64,000 nt of DNA from the NCBI GenBank assembly GCA_964443545.1, contig CAYUCV010000001.1, forward strand, positions 1-64,000, read 5' to 3'. The notes beneath the pieces are model-generated. The model ran no database searches. It saw only the letters and a list, made by a program, of their open reading frames with translations, and was not told where the DNA came from. How positions within the stretch are numbered: position 1 is the first letter of the stretch; the number at the start of each line of letters is the position of its first letter. Source of the DNA: JBAZKV01 sp964443545 (GTDB lineage: Bacteria; Margulisbacteria; WOR-1; JAKLHX01; JBAZKV01). This document shows, in pieces, positions 57,135 through 64,000 of this stretch. The translations under genes were made by a program, and so were the position numbers.

Positions 57135-58045
57135 TATTTCTTTGCTTTCAGTTCTTTTTTCAGCCGTTTTGCCTTTTCAACGAGGTAGCTGTCAATACTC
57201 TTGGCGGAAAGCACTTCTTTTATCAGGATATTTGCCTTTTTTGGCTCTGATATCTCTGCCAGGTCCAGCCTTGCTCTGGCCTGAAGGTCCGCGTCAGCTT
57301 CCTTTGTGCCTATCACTCCCATAAAAATACCGGTCGCTCTCGATTTATCGTAGCGCGCCATCCTTCTTGCTATGAATTCCCCCTGGAGAAGTTTTGCTTT
57401 TACCGCAAAATAGTCATAGGGCCTTTCTTTGAGCAGTTCTATGGCGCTGTGGCACAGTTGGATCTCTTTGTTTATGTCAAATTTGCCGCTGTATAGTATG
57501 CGCTCTTCTTTTTCAACTATTGCCCTGGCCCTGAAATACGGATCGGCCATCTCATCTTTGAGCGCCTTTTCAAAAAGCTTGAGCGCTTCTTTTTCATCCC
57601 CCGCTGCTGCGCGCTTGAGGCGGAGTTCGGCGCCGACCACAAGGGCTTTTATGCTGTAAAAATCGCTTTTACCCACAAGAGAAACAAGAGCATTGAACGC
57701 GCGCTCCGTATACTCGATGGCCTCATCCACTTCTTTTTTGTTGTCGGACCTGATCGCAAGTTCGGCTTTTCCCACCATGGCGGCCGATCTCAGATAGCCG
57801 TAGGCCGCTTTCTCCAGAACATAGTCGTAATGCGTTTTTGCCTCTTTCCAGTCGCCGGGGTCGTCGCGGGTTATCAAAAGGTCGGCCAGGCCGAACCTGA
57901 TCTCCGAAACATTCATCCCTCCGGTCACATAGCGCAGCATTTTGCGGTACTTGTTTATCAGGCGGTTGAGCTTTTCTTTTGCTCCCACGGCGGCTATTGT
58001 GGTCTGGACCAGATGGCTCAAAATAGGCGAAAGAGTTCCTCTCAT
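57134..58045 (-). CDS. TPR-like helical repeat protein
   Basis: A 303-residue, all-helical protein with repeat-like helix pairs (IRFGLADLLITRDDPGDWKEAKTHYDYVLE; KEALKLFEKALKDEMADPYFRARAIVE; ANILIKEVLSAKSIDSYLVEKAKRLKKELK). These resemble degenerate tetratricopeptide repeats. No signal peptide or catalytic motif. The gene is the first of the leuC-leuD-mgtC unit and is divergent from rnc. Function unknown; it may be a scaffold. Confidence 0.62.
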   Translation of the reverse strand: MRGTLSPILSHLVQTTIAAVGAKEKLNRLINKYRKMLRYVTGGMNVSEIRFGLADLLITRDDPGDWKEAKTHYDYVLEKAAYGYLRSAAMVGKAELAIRSDNKKEVDEAIEYTERAFNALVSLVGKSDFYSIKALVVGAELRLKRAAAGDEKEALKLFEKALKDEMADPYFRARAIVEKEERILYSGKFDINKEIQLCHSAIELLKERPYDYFAVKAKLLQGEFIARRMARYDKSRATGIFMGVIGTKEADADLQARARLDLAEISEPKKANILIKEVLSAKSIDSYLVEKAKRLKKELKAKK

Positions 58046-58121
58046 AAAGCCTCCGTTCTATATATGGGGCCGCGCGGCATTCTTGATAATTTATTCTACA
58101 TACTGTAAAATTGTATGTCAA

Positions 58122-58856
58122 ATGACCATCCCCGCAAGAAAGCAGGCGCTGGACGAACTGCAGGAAAAGCTCGGCGCCTCATTTTTGGACACGGGAATAC
58201 TTGATCAGGCGCTTACCCACAGCAGCTTTGGCAACGAACTTCTCCGGCAGGACATCAAGAACAACGAAAGGCTGGAATTCCTAGGAGACGCCGTGCTAAA
58301 ACTTGTGATCTCCGACCACCTTTTCAGGAATTTCCCCGATCTGGCGGAAGGCGACCTTACCAAGATCAGGGCGGCCGTTGTATCCGATCTGGCGCTGTCG
58401 GAAATCTCGAAAAAGCTCGGTATCGGAAAATATCTTCTTCTGGGCAAGAACGAAAGAGCCTCGGGAGGCGAACTTAAAAAATCCAACCTGGCCAATGCGC
58501 TTGAATCGTCGATTGCTGCCCTATATCTTGACAGGGGGCTCGAAAGCGCGGCGGAGGTCGTCATAAGGCTGCTCAAGGAACAGATAACAAAGGCCAGCGC
58601 CAAGGACTTTATAATAGACTATAAATCCGCCCTTCAGGAGCTCTGCCAGAAGAACAAGTGGGGGCTGCCTTTCTATCAGGTCACCAAGGAACTCGGGCCC
58701 AAGCACAAGAAAATATTTTGGATAGCGGTCAAGATCAAAGGCAAAAAGTGCGGTTCGGGGCGGGGCAGGACCAAAAAAGAGGCCGAACAGCACGCGGCAA
58801 AAGAAGCACTCCAGAAGTTCAATGAAACAGAAGAGGCGAGGGAGGAAAAAGCTTGA
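58122..58856 (+). CDS. rnc: Ribonuclease III
   Basis: A 244-residue RNase III that cuts double-stranded RNA, including rRNA precursors. The nuclease signature NERLEFLGDAVLKLVISD (near 48-65) and the second acidic site ESSIAALYLDRG (near 128) are intact, followed by a double-stranded RNA-binding domain (about 160-235, DYKSALQELCQKNKWGLPFY and GRGRTKKEAEQHAAKEAL). MTIPARKQ is chosen as start; the open frame upstream overlaps the divergent gene. The stop overlaps the pyrC start by four bases. Confidence 0.95.
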   Translation: MTIPARKQALDELQEKLGASFLDTGILDQALTHSSFGNELLRQDIKNNERLEFLGDAVLKLVISDHLFRNFPDLAEGDLTKIRAAVVSDLALSEISKKLGIGKYLLLGKNERASGGELKKSNLANALESSIAALYLDRGLESAAEVVIRLLKEQITKASAKDFIIDYKSALQELCQKNKWGLPFYQVTKELGPKHKKIFWIAVKIKGKKCGSGRGRTKKEAEQHAAKEALQKFNETEEAREEKA

Positions 58857-60145
58857 CAAGGCTTTTGATAAAGAACGGCAGGGTCTGCGATCCTTTTTCG
58901 TCGCTGGACGAAGAAAGGGATGTTCTTGTCGAGGACGGGAAGATAAAGGATGTTGCCAAAAACATACAGTCCTCACAGAATACAGAGGTAATTGACGCAA
59001 AAGGCAAGGTTGTGATGCCGGGCCTTATCGATATGCATGTTCACCTCCGCGACCCCGGCAGGCAGGACAAAGAAACCATCTATTCCGGGACCAGGGCCGC
59101 GGCTGCGGGAGGTTTTACTTCTATTGCCTGCATGCCCAACACCGAGCCTGTGATAGACAACAGCTCTGTTGTCGAATATGTCCTGTCAAAGGCCCGGTCC
59201 GAGGGCTGCGTCAATGTTTTTGTGGTCGGCTCTATCACCAAAGGGCAGGCAGGGCAGGAACTTTCGGAAATGGGCTTTATGTCAAAGGCGGGAGCGGTCG
59301 CGTTTTCGGATGACGGCAGATGTGTGATGCGCTCCGATGTGATGCGAAGGGCACTCGAATATGCCGTGCAATTTAACAAAGTGATAATTTCTCACTGCGA
59401 GGACCACTCGCTCACTCAGGGGGCTCAGATGAACGAGGGCTCTCTTTCCACGATAATGGGCCTTAAGGGATATCCCTGCGTTGCCGAAGAGATAATGGTG
59501 GAGCGTGAGATAGGTCTTGCCAGGGAATTCGGCAGGGTGCATATAGCCCATGTTTCTACCGCGGGTTCTGTGGCAAGGATAAGAAGGGCAAAGGAGGAAG
59601 GCATCCGTATAACCTGCGAAACAACCCCCCACTATTTTTGTCTTACGGAGACCGAGGTCGAGGGCTACAACACCAATGCAAAGGTCAATCCACCGCTGCG
59701 CGGCGAAAAAGATGTTGAGGCCGTCATACAGGGATTAAAGGACGGCACCATAGATGCGATAGCGTGCGACCATGCTCCTCATACAATTGATGAAAAGAAC
59801 ACAGAGTTTGCCCTTGCGGCTTCCGGAATTGACGGGCTTGAAACATCATTCGGGCTCGCGGCCTCGGAGCTGTTGCAAAGTAAGATACTCACGCTCGGCC
59901 AGTTGGTCGAAAAAATGTCCCTTAATCCCGCAAGAATCCTGGGATTGAAAAAGGGGACCCTTTTGGCGGGCGCTGATGCGGATATCACGATCGCTGACCT
60001 TGGCAGGGAATTTACGGTCGATACCTCAAAGTTCGTTTCCAAAAGCTCCAATTCCCCATTTAACGGCTGGAAACTTAGAGGCCGGGTGCTCCATACCATT
60101 GTCGGCGGACAGGTCGTTCTAAAGGACGGAGCCCTGGTAAAATAA
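58853..60145 (+). CDS. pyrC: Dihydroorotase
   Basis: A 430-residue type I dihydroorotase of pyrimidine synthesis. Zinc motif DMHVHLRDPG (near 59-68), CMPNTEPVID, the SHCEDHSL block (near 178), HIAHVSTAGS (near 229), TTPHYFCLTE and CDHAPHT (near 304) are all present, and the N-terminal LIKNGRVCDP and C-terminal GWKLRGRVLHTIVGG are normal. It starts at a TTG overlapping the rnc stop. Metal-bridging residue is a lysine or aspartate variant I cannot assign. Confidence 0.95.
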   Translation: MTRLLIKNGRVCDPFSSLDEERDVLVEDGKIKDVAKNIQSSQNTEVIDAKGKVVMPGLIDMHVHLRDPGRQDKETIYSGTRAAAAGGFTSIACMPNTEPVIDNSSVVEYVLSKARSEGCVNVFVVGSITKGQAGQELSEMGFMSKAGAVAFSDDGRCVMRSDVMRRALEYAVQFNKVIISHCEDHSLTQGAQMNEGSLSTIMGLKGYPCVAEEIMVEREIGLAREFGRVHIAHVSTAGSVARIRRAKEEGIRITCETTPHYFCLTETEVEGYNTNAKVNPPLRGEKDVEAVIQGLKDGTIDAIACDHAPHTIDEKNTEFALAASGIDGLETSFGLAASELLQSKILTLGQLVEKMSLNPARILGLKKGTLLAGADADITIADLGREFTVDTSKFVSKSSNSPFNGWKLRGRVLHTIVGGQVVLKDGALVK

Positions 60146-60190
60146 CCGTGGCGCGCAAATTGCTTGTAGCCTCCGTAAGGAGACGCAAGC

Positions 60191-61234
60191 ATGAAACTAT
60201 CCCTGATCCTTCTGTTCCTTTTGCTGCTTACCGTATCCGCGTGTTCAAACGACCCAGGGATAGAGATTGTTAAGCATTCCGAAGAGGATAGTCTACCCGC
60301 CGAAGTGTTGAAAATCCCCACACCTGAAGCAGTTGGCCAGGAAAAGGCCCAGACCGAAGACGGTCTTGTCTTTAAAGAGCCGGCGGCTTCGCCCGAAGAG
60401 CTAATTCCGGTCTTTGAGATAATGGAATTAAAATACCTGTCCGGCAAAAAAGCGTCGGAAATAGTTTCGAGGCTTATTCCCGAGGCCCTGGCCATGGAGG
60501 GGGAAAAGGGCAGTTCCGTCATACTAAAGGGCAAACCTGCGGACATGTGGAAAATGAAAAAGATACTGACCGCGGCAGACAGGCCGGTCCCACAGATCAC
60601 AATAGAGAGCAGGATAATGGAGATAAGCGAAAACGGGCTCAGGTCCATCGGCTTTGCCTGGGGAAGCGGGGTCAAGGTCACGATCGTTCCCGAAGAAGGG
60701 AAGGTCAGGGTGGGGGACATCCCGGCGGTTTTAAGCGCGCTTGTGTCAAAAGGAGAAGCAAAACTTATCGCGTCCCCCAGGATATCAACGCTTGATAACC
60801 TCGAGGCATCAATAAATATTGGGGACAAAATCCCGTACGCTGTACCTGTTTCCGGGTCTGCGGGGGTGACCCAGTGGGCGGTTCAGTATATTGATGCCGG
60901 GGTCAGCCTGAAAATACTGCCGCGCATCGGCGGGGACGGAAGGATAACCGCAGAGATCAAGCCCGAAGTAAGTTCAATTTCTGAATGGAGAACGACCTCT
61001 GCAGGTGATTTTCCTGTTATCTCTACCAGAAATGCCAGCACTTCAGTAAGGGTAGAAAGCGGCCAGACCATTGTTGTGGCAGGGCTTATCAACGAGACCG
61101 ACAGAGAGAACATCTCAAAGGTGCCTTTTGCAGGGGACCTGCCCATCATAAAAGAGCTTTTCCTCAAAAGGACCAAGGAAAGGACAAAAACGGATGTGGT
61201 GTTTCTAATAACACCTGTTGTCATTGGTCCCTGA
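60191..61234 (+). CDS. Secretin-domain lipoprotein
   Basis: A 347-residue lipoprotein: signal peptide with lipobox LTVSAC, a secretin N-domain-like part (PVFEIMELKYLSGKKASEIVSRLIPEA, about 75-100) and a C-terminal secretin domain (about 140-345; KLIASPRISTLDNLEASINIGDKIPY, SVRVESGQTIVVAGLI, VPFAGDLPIIKELF, VVFLITPVVI). It is much shorter than GspD or PilQ and has only one N-domain. No other type II secretion or pilus gene is adjacent. AAGGAG precedes the ATG. It could be a pilotin-independent minimal secretin or part of an unlinked system. Confidence 0.8.
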   Translation: MKLSLILLFLLLLTVSACSNDPGIEIVKHSEEDSLPAEVLKIPTPEAVGQEKAQTEDGLVFKEPAASPEELIPVFEIMELKYLSGKKASEIVSRLIPEALAMEGEKGSSVILKGKPADMWKMKKILTAADRPVPQITIESRIMEISENGLRSIGFAWGSGVKVTIVPEEGKVRVGDIPAVLSALVSKGEAKLIASPRISTLDNLEASINIGDKIPYAVPVSGSAGVTQWAVQYIDAGVSLKILPRIGGDGRITAEIKPEVSSISEWRTTSAGDFPVISTRNASTSVRVESGQTIVVAGLINETDRENISKVPFAGDLPIIKELFLKRTKERTKTDVVFLITPVVIGP

Positions 61235-61240
61235 TAGAAT

Positions 61241-61246
61241 TATAAT
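61241..61246 (+). promoter_or_regulatory. -10 box of the metallophosphoesterase gene
   Basis: TATAAT ten bases before the ATG at 61257, with no ribosome site; near-leaderless. Confidence 0.4.
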
Positions 61247-61256
61247 TCCCTTATCC

Positions 61257-61985
61257 ATGCTATACGGCGTCATTTCGGATATCCACGGAAATCTAGAAGC
61301 CTTGCAAACGGTCCTGTCAAAAATGGGAAAAGTTGACAAACTCCTTTGTCTCGGCGATATAGTGGGTTACGGGCCCGATCCTGACAGGTGCGTTGAGATC
61401 ATCAGAGAAACAAAAGCCCTTTGTGTTGCAGGTAACCATGATAAAGCAGTGTCGGGGCAGATCGATATGAGCTATTTTCCTTCCGACGGCCAGGAAGCCG
61501 TGATGTGGACACTGGCCAACATGAAAAAAGAGAATCTGGAATATCTAAAAGGACTTCCCCTTGAAGTCAGCGAGGATGATTTTGTCGGGGTTCACGGCAG
61601 CCTTAAGAACCAGCTGCACGAATACATAACCAGCGTAAGGGAAAGCCTTCCCACTTTTAGTGTGCTTGAGAAGACTCTCTGTTTTGTGGGCCACTCCCAC
61701 AAGCCTTTCGTTATACAAAAAGATATCGGCGGCTCATACGATGCGGACGTATTAAAAGACGGCCAGACAATTGACATTTCAAACATCTACAAAGCCATAG
61801 TAAACACCGGAAGCGTCGGGCAGCCCAGGGACGGGGACCCTAGGGCATCGTACGGAGTCTACGATGCTGCAAAAAAGACATTCAAGATCAAACGGGTCGA
61901 ATATGATATTGCTGCTGTCCAGGATAAAATGAAAAGGGCCGGGCTGTCGGAGGGCCTGGCGCGGCTGCTGGACACCGGCGGCTAA
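61257..61985 (+). CDS. Metallophosphoesterase (calcineurin-like, YfcE/YvnB type)
   Basis: A 242-residue phosphoesterase. Motifs are GVISDIHGN (4-12), CLGDIVGYGPDPDRC (near 31-45), VAGNHDKAV (near 60), GVHGS (near 105) and VGHSHKPF (near 138), covering the whole two-metal site. Members act on phosphodiesters or as serine/threonine phosphatases; the substrate is unknown. MLYGVISD is used as start since the motif begins at once. A TPM-domain gene follows 17 bases later. Confidence 0.85.
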   Translation: MLYGVISDIHGNLEALQTVLSKMGKVDKLLCLGDIVGYGPDPDRCVEIIRETKALCVAGNHDKAVSGQIDMSYFPSDGQEAVMWTLANMKKENLEYLKGLPLEVSEDDFVGVHGSLKNQLHEYITSVRESLPTFSVLEKTLCFVGHSHKPFVIQKDIGGSYDADVLKDGQTIDISNIYKAIVNTGSVGQPRDGDPRASYGVYDAAKKTFKIKRVEYDIAAVQDKMKRAGLSEGLARLLDTGG

Positions 61986-62002
61986 AAGGAGGAAACCGTT
62001 CA

Positions 62003-62506
62003 ATGAAGTGTCCCAAATGCAAGGCATCCATCCCTGAGTGGAAAAAGGGCTGTGTCTGCGGTTTTAAGTTCGATTTCAGGAAATATCCTCTGCCGCCAAA
62101 GCAGATCGGACTTGTAAACGATTATGAGGCTGTTATCGGGGGAGAATATATGGGCAAACTCATTAAGCTCTCTTCCGATCTTGAAAGAAGGAGCGGTATA
62201 GAGATAATAGTGACCGTGATCGGCACCACTAAACCGATGCCTCCCGAAAATTACGCCTTTTATCTTTTCAATAGATGGGGGCTTGGCAAGAAAAAGCATG
62301 AGGCCATACTTATACTGGTTTCGATGTTCGAGCGCAGGGTTGAAACAGAGATAGGCTATGGCCTTGAAGACCGCATCAGCGAAGAATTCACGGAAAAGCT
62401 GTTGGATGAGACCATAGTTCCGTTCTTTAAACAGAGCAAGTATGGCGAGGGCCTTTATGAAGGCGTCAAAAAGCTCACCGAAGAAATAAGCAAAAGGCTT
62501 GCTTAG
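62003..62506 (+). CDS. TPM-domain protein with N-terminal zinc ribbon
   Basis: A 167-residue protein. Two CxxC-like pairs (CPKCKAS, CVCGF; residues 3-19) form a small zinc ribbon. A TPM domain (about 40-165) follows: GGEYMGKLIKLSSDLERRSGIEIIVTVI, FNRWGLGKKKHEAILILVSMFERRVETEIGYGLE and TIVPFFKQSKYGEGLYEGV. Unlike most TPM proteins it has no signal peptide or C-terminal membrane helix, so it seems cytoplasmic. AAAGGAGG precedes the ATG. Relatives act as phosphatases or in photosystem repair; here unknown. Confidence 0.82.
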   Translation: MKCPKCKASIPEWKKGCVCGFKFDFRKYPLPPKQIGLVNDYEAVIGGEYMGKLIKLSSDLERRSGIEIIVTVIGTTKPMPPENYAFYLFNRWGLGKKKHEAILILVSMFERRVETEIGYGLEDRISEEFTEKLLDETIVPFFKQSKYGEGLYEGVKKLTEEISKRLA

Positions 62507-62548
62507 AGGCCTCTACTATATCGGGTCAAATCATGCTGCGATCACGGC

Positions 62549-63058
62549 TTAGTACGACACTCCGCTGCCATAGATCACGGTAGCCTTGAATCCGAACGAC
62601 TGGCTTCCGTTGCCGCGGACCCTTAGGGCATAGTTCTGTGCTGAAGGGGAAAGAAAATAGGTCTCGGACAGACCTGAAGAAGGAGAAACAATCTCTCCCC
62701 CTCCCGATATATGGCTTCCGGACTGATCGTATAGCTCCCCGTATATAGTGAGCGGCAGATCTCCACTCTGTTTTGTTACCGTCACGGTAATCCCGTAGCC
62801 TTCTGAAACAGAAGGGATCAAGAACCATTGTTCATCGGTCGGAGCACTGATGGAACAGTAGATGTCGCAGTAGTTGACGGAATAAGAATATTTGTCAAAA
62901 GTTCCGGTCCCATAGTTGGGAGCGACAGCGGTGGCAAAAGAACTTCCACCTGGTCCGGAATAGTATCCCGGAGTGTTAATAATATTACCGCTGCATCCAA
63001 CCAGCGCCGTTACGGCAATAATTGCGAGGATGAGGATATTCATTCTATTTTTGAGCAT
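62549..63058 (-). CDS. Lipoprotein of unknown function (PPC-like beta domain)
   Basis: A 169-residue lipoprotein. Signal peptide (about 1-21) with lipobox ALVGC, then a beta-rich domain with Y-S-Y-S-V and LTIYGELYDQSGSHI and YALRVRGNGSQSFGFKATV blocks, reminiscent of bacterial pre-peptidase C-terminal (PPC) domains. The two cysteines in YCDIYC might form a disulfide. It is a single gene, divergent from gmk. Function unknown. Confidence 0.65.
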   Translation of the reverse strand: MLKNRMNILILAIIAVTALVGCSGNIINTPGYYSGPGGSSFATAVAPNYGTGTFDKYSYSVNYCDIYCSISAPTDEQWFLIPSVSEGYGITVTVTKQSGDLPLTIYGELYDQSGSHISGGGEIVSPSSGLSETYFLSPSAQNYALRVRGNGSQSFGFKATVIYGSGVSY

Positions 63059-63072
63059 AAAATCTCTATTAT

Positions 63073-63081
63073 GTTATAATA
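63073..63081 (+). promoter_or_regulatory. Extended -10 promoter of gmk
   Basis: TGTTATAAT about 35 bases before the gmk TTG, followed by a GGAG ribosome site. It lies between the lipoprotein gene and gmk. Confidence 0.4.
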
Positions 63082-63115
63082 TATATAACGAGTAGTCAAG
63101 GTTTTTGGAGCTTCT

Positions 63116-63727
63116 TTGAAAAAGAGCAAGAGTAAAAAAGGCCTGCTTGTTATCATTTCCGGGCCTTCCGGCGTGGGCAAAAGCACCGTGGTCAACCGCC
63201 TGCTAAAGTCCAACCCGGATCTTATGCTTTCGATCTCCGCAACTACGCGCGCTCCCAGGGTCATGGAAAAACACGGAAGGGACTATTTTTTCATGAGCGA
63301 GCAGCAGTTCTTTGAGGGAGCGGAAAAAGGCGAGTTTTTGGAGTGGGCAAAGGTTCACGGGGCCTATTACGGCACGCCTAAGAGCTATGTGCAGGAGGTC
63401 CTGGAAAAAGGCGGCACCGCTGTCCTGGAAGTTGATGTCCAGGGAGCCGCCAAAGTGAAAGAGACAGTGAGCAAGGACGCACTCAAAGGCGCCGGCGCGG
63501 TATTCATATTCCTTATTCCCCCTTCGGTGGACATACTTGCTTTCAGACTCCGGCGCAGAAAAACAGAAAAAGTGGAGGAGCTAAATTACCGCTTGAGGGC
63601 CGCCGTTGCCGAACTCCAGGTCATGGAAAAATACGACTACATAGTGGTCAACGACAGAGTAGAGACCGCGGCTGACAAAATTAATGCTATAATAAAGGTG
63701 GAAAAAGAAAGGACCTTATTAAATTGA
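63116..63727 (+). CDS. gmk: Guanylate kinase
   Basis: A 203-residue GMP kinase. P-loop ISGPSGVGKSTVV (near 13-25), SISATTRAPRVMEKHGRDYFF (near 41-61), the GMP-binding FLEWAKVHGAYYGTP and LEVDVQGAAKVK blocks are intact. The start is a TTG after GGAG, fitting the lysine-rich N-terminus MKKSKSKKG. It overlaps rpoZ by four bases (TTGA), the usual gmk-rpoZ order. Confidence 0.95.
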   Translation: MKKSKSKKGLLVIISGPSGVGKSTVVNRLLKSNPDLMLSISATTRAPRVMEKHGRDYFFMSEQQFFEGAEKGEFLEWAKVHGAYYGTPKSYVQEVLEKGGTAVLEVDVQGAAKVKETVSKDALKGAGAVFIFLIPPSVDILAFRLRRRKTEKVEELNYRLRAAVAELQVMEKYDYIVVNDRVETAADKINAIIKVEKERTLLN

Positions 63728-64000
63728 AAAGCCCTAATATAGATATGCTTCTTAAAAAAGTCAGCAACAAATTCCTGCTGTCCAACGCCCTGGCTCAGAG
63801 GGCCAAGGAAATAAGCGAAGGCTCCCTCCCTTATATAGAGGAGTTCAACCCGCTGGATCCAATCGACACCTCAATGCGCGAGTTTGTCGATAATAAGTTT
63901 AGCGTAAAGGTCCTCAAAGGGCCGGTGGAAAAGCCGGTCAAGGAGATCGAGCAGAAGGCCAAAGACTTCTGGTCCATAGATACACTTGAGAAAAAAGAGC
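63724..64000 (+). CDS. rpoZ: RNA polymerase omega subunit (partial, runs off window)
   Basis: The first 92 codons of an omega-like protein, starting at a TTG that overlaps the gmk stop. SPNIDMLLKKVSNKFLLSNALAQRAKEIS is the omega N-terminal helix pair and PLDPIDTSMREF fits the following segment. The region beyond (KVLKGPVEKPVKEIEQKAKDFW) is longer than in many omegas. The frame is still open at the window end. Identification also rests on its place after gmk. Confidence 0.75.
   Translation, partial: MKSPNIDMLLKKVSNKFLLSNALAQRAKEISEGSLPYIEEFNPLDPIDTSMREFVDNKFSVKVLKGPVEKPVKEIEQKAKDFWSIDTLEKKE

Noticed and set aside
57942..58121. 60-codon N-terminal extension of RNase III
   Set aside because: Overlaps the divergent TPR-like gene and its translation looks random; the RNase III N-terminus begins at MTIPARK.

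Overview
The window looks like a chromosomal segment of an uncultivated diderm bacterium. Outer-membrane and envelope genes (BtuB-type TonB-dependent receptor, TonB, secretin-type lipoprotein, Wza-type export protein, GT9 glycosyltransferase) sit among compact housekeeping operons with many 1-30 nt gene overlaps and frequent TTG/GTG starts. I cannot name the phylum from sequence alone; a candidate phylum of the Margulisbacteria/WOR-1 kind would fit but is a guess. Three 100-N gaps, each flanked by the same 55 bases on both sides, show that this is a scaffolded draft or metagenome assembly.

Layout. 1-243: the 3' part of an adenine-rich diversity-generating retroelement (DGR) template repeat and its conserved downstream element, cut by the window edge. 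283-5603 (minus): ymdB, rny, recA, cinA C-terminal domain gene, pgsA, yajQ. 5604-8703: a transposase remnant, then a complete DGR on the plus strand: variable protein with an FGE-sulfatase/C-type-lectin-like fold, hairpin, avd, reverse transcriptase, template repeat and structured downstream element. 8751-18181 (plus): lysC, tRNA-Pro, M23 peptidase, bactofilin, rsmI, cobalamin riboswitch with btuB and tonB, queA, tgt, endoQ-like. 18178-20129 (minus): PfkB kinase and an unknown gene. 20239-28484 (plus): secD, secF, ftsK, btuFCD, GT9. 28493-30716: two tRNA-Val, RRM protein, yqeY, rlmN, tRNA-Thr. 30789-46093 (plus): tuf, vanW, hisC, gcvT-gcvH-gcvPA, UPF0280, a beta-barrel-like protein, M23, S41 protease, Wza-like protein, PGI/PMI, sugar nucleotidyltransferase, hisD. 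46080-58045 is mostly minus: PHP phosphatase, (rlmD plus), miaA, YugP, three ORF6N paralogues, a type IIG/ISP-like restriction-modification enzyme, mgtC, leuD, leuC, TPR-like protein. 58122-64000 is mostly plus: rnc, pyrC, secretin-like lipoprotein, metallophosphoesterase, TPM protein, gmk, rpoZ (partial).

How it works together. The main system is the DGR. A template repeat (8413-8533) and the 3' end of the variable gene (6842-6962) align without gaps over 121 bases. All 15 differences up to the conserved GC-rich end lie at template adenines, which is the signature of adenine-specific mutagenic retrohoming. A second, different template repeat at the left edge is followed by a diverged copy of the same downstream element, with an 11-12 bp hairpin kept in both. 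This suggests at least two DGRs in this genome sharing a structured template-RNA 3' region.

Other points of note are short repeats inserted in frame into rlmD and tgt and at the end of rlmN, promoters placed so close to start codons that several transcripts are probably leaderless, a cysteine cluster in EF-Tu, and B12 uptake genes split between a riboswitch-controlled receptor and a distant btuFCD operon.
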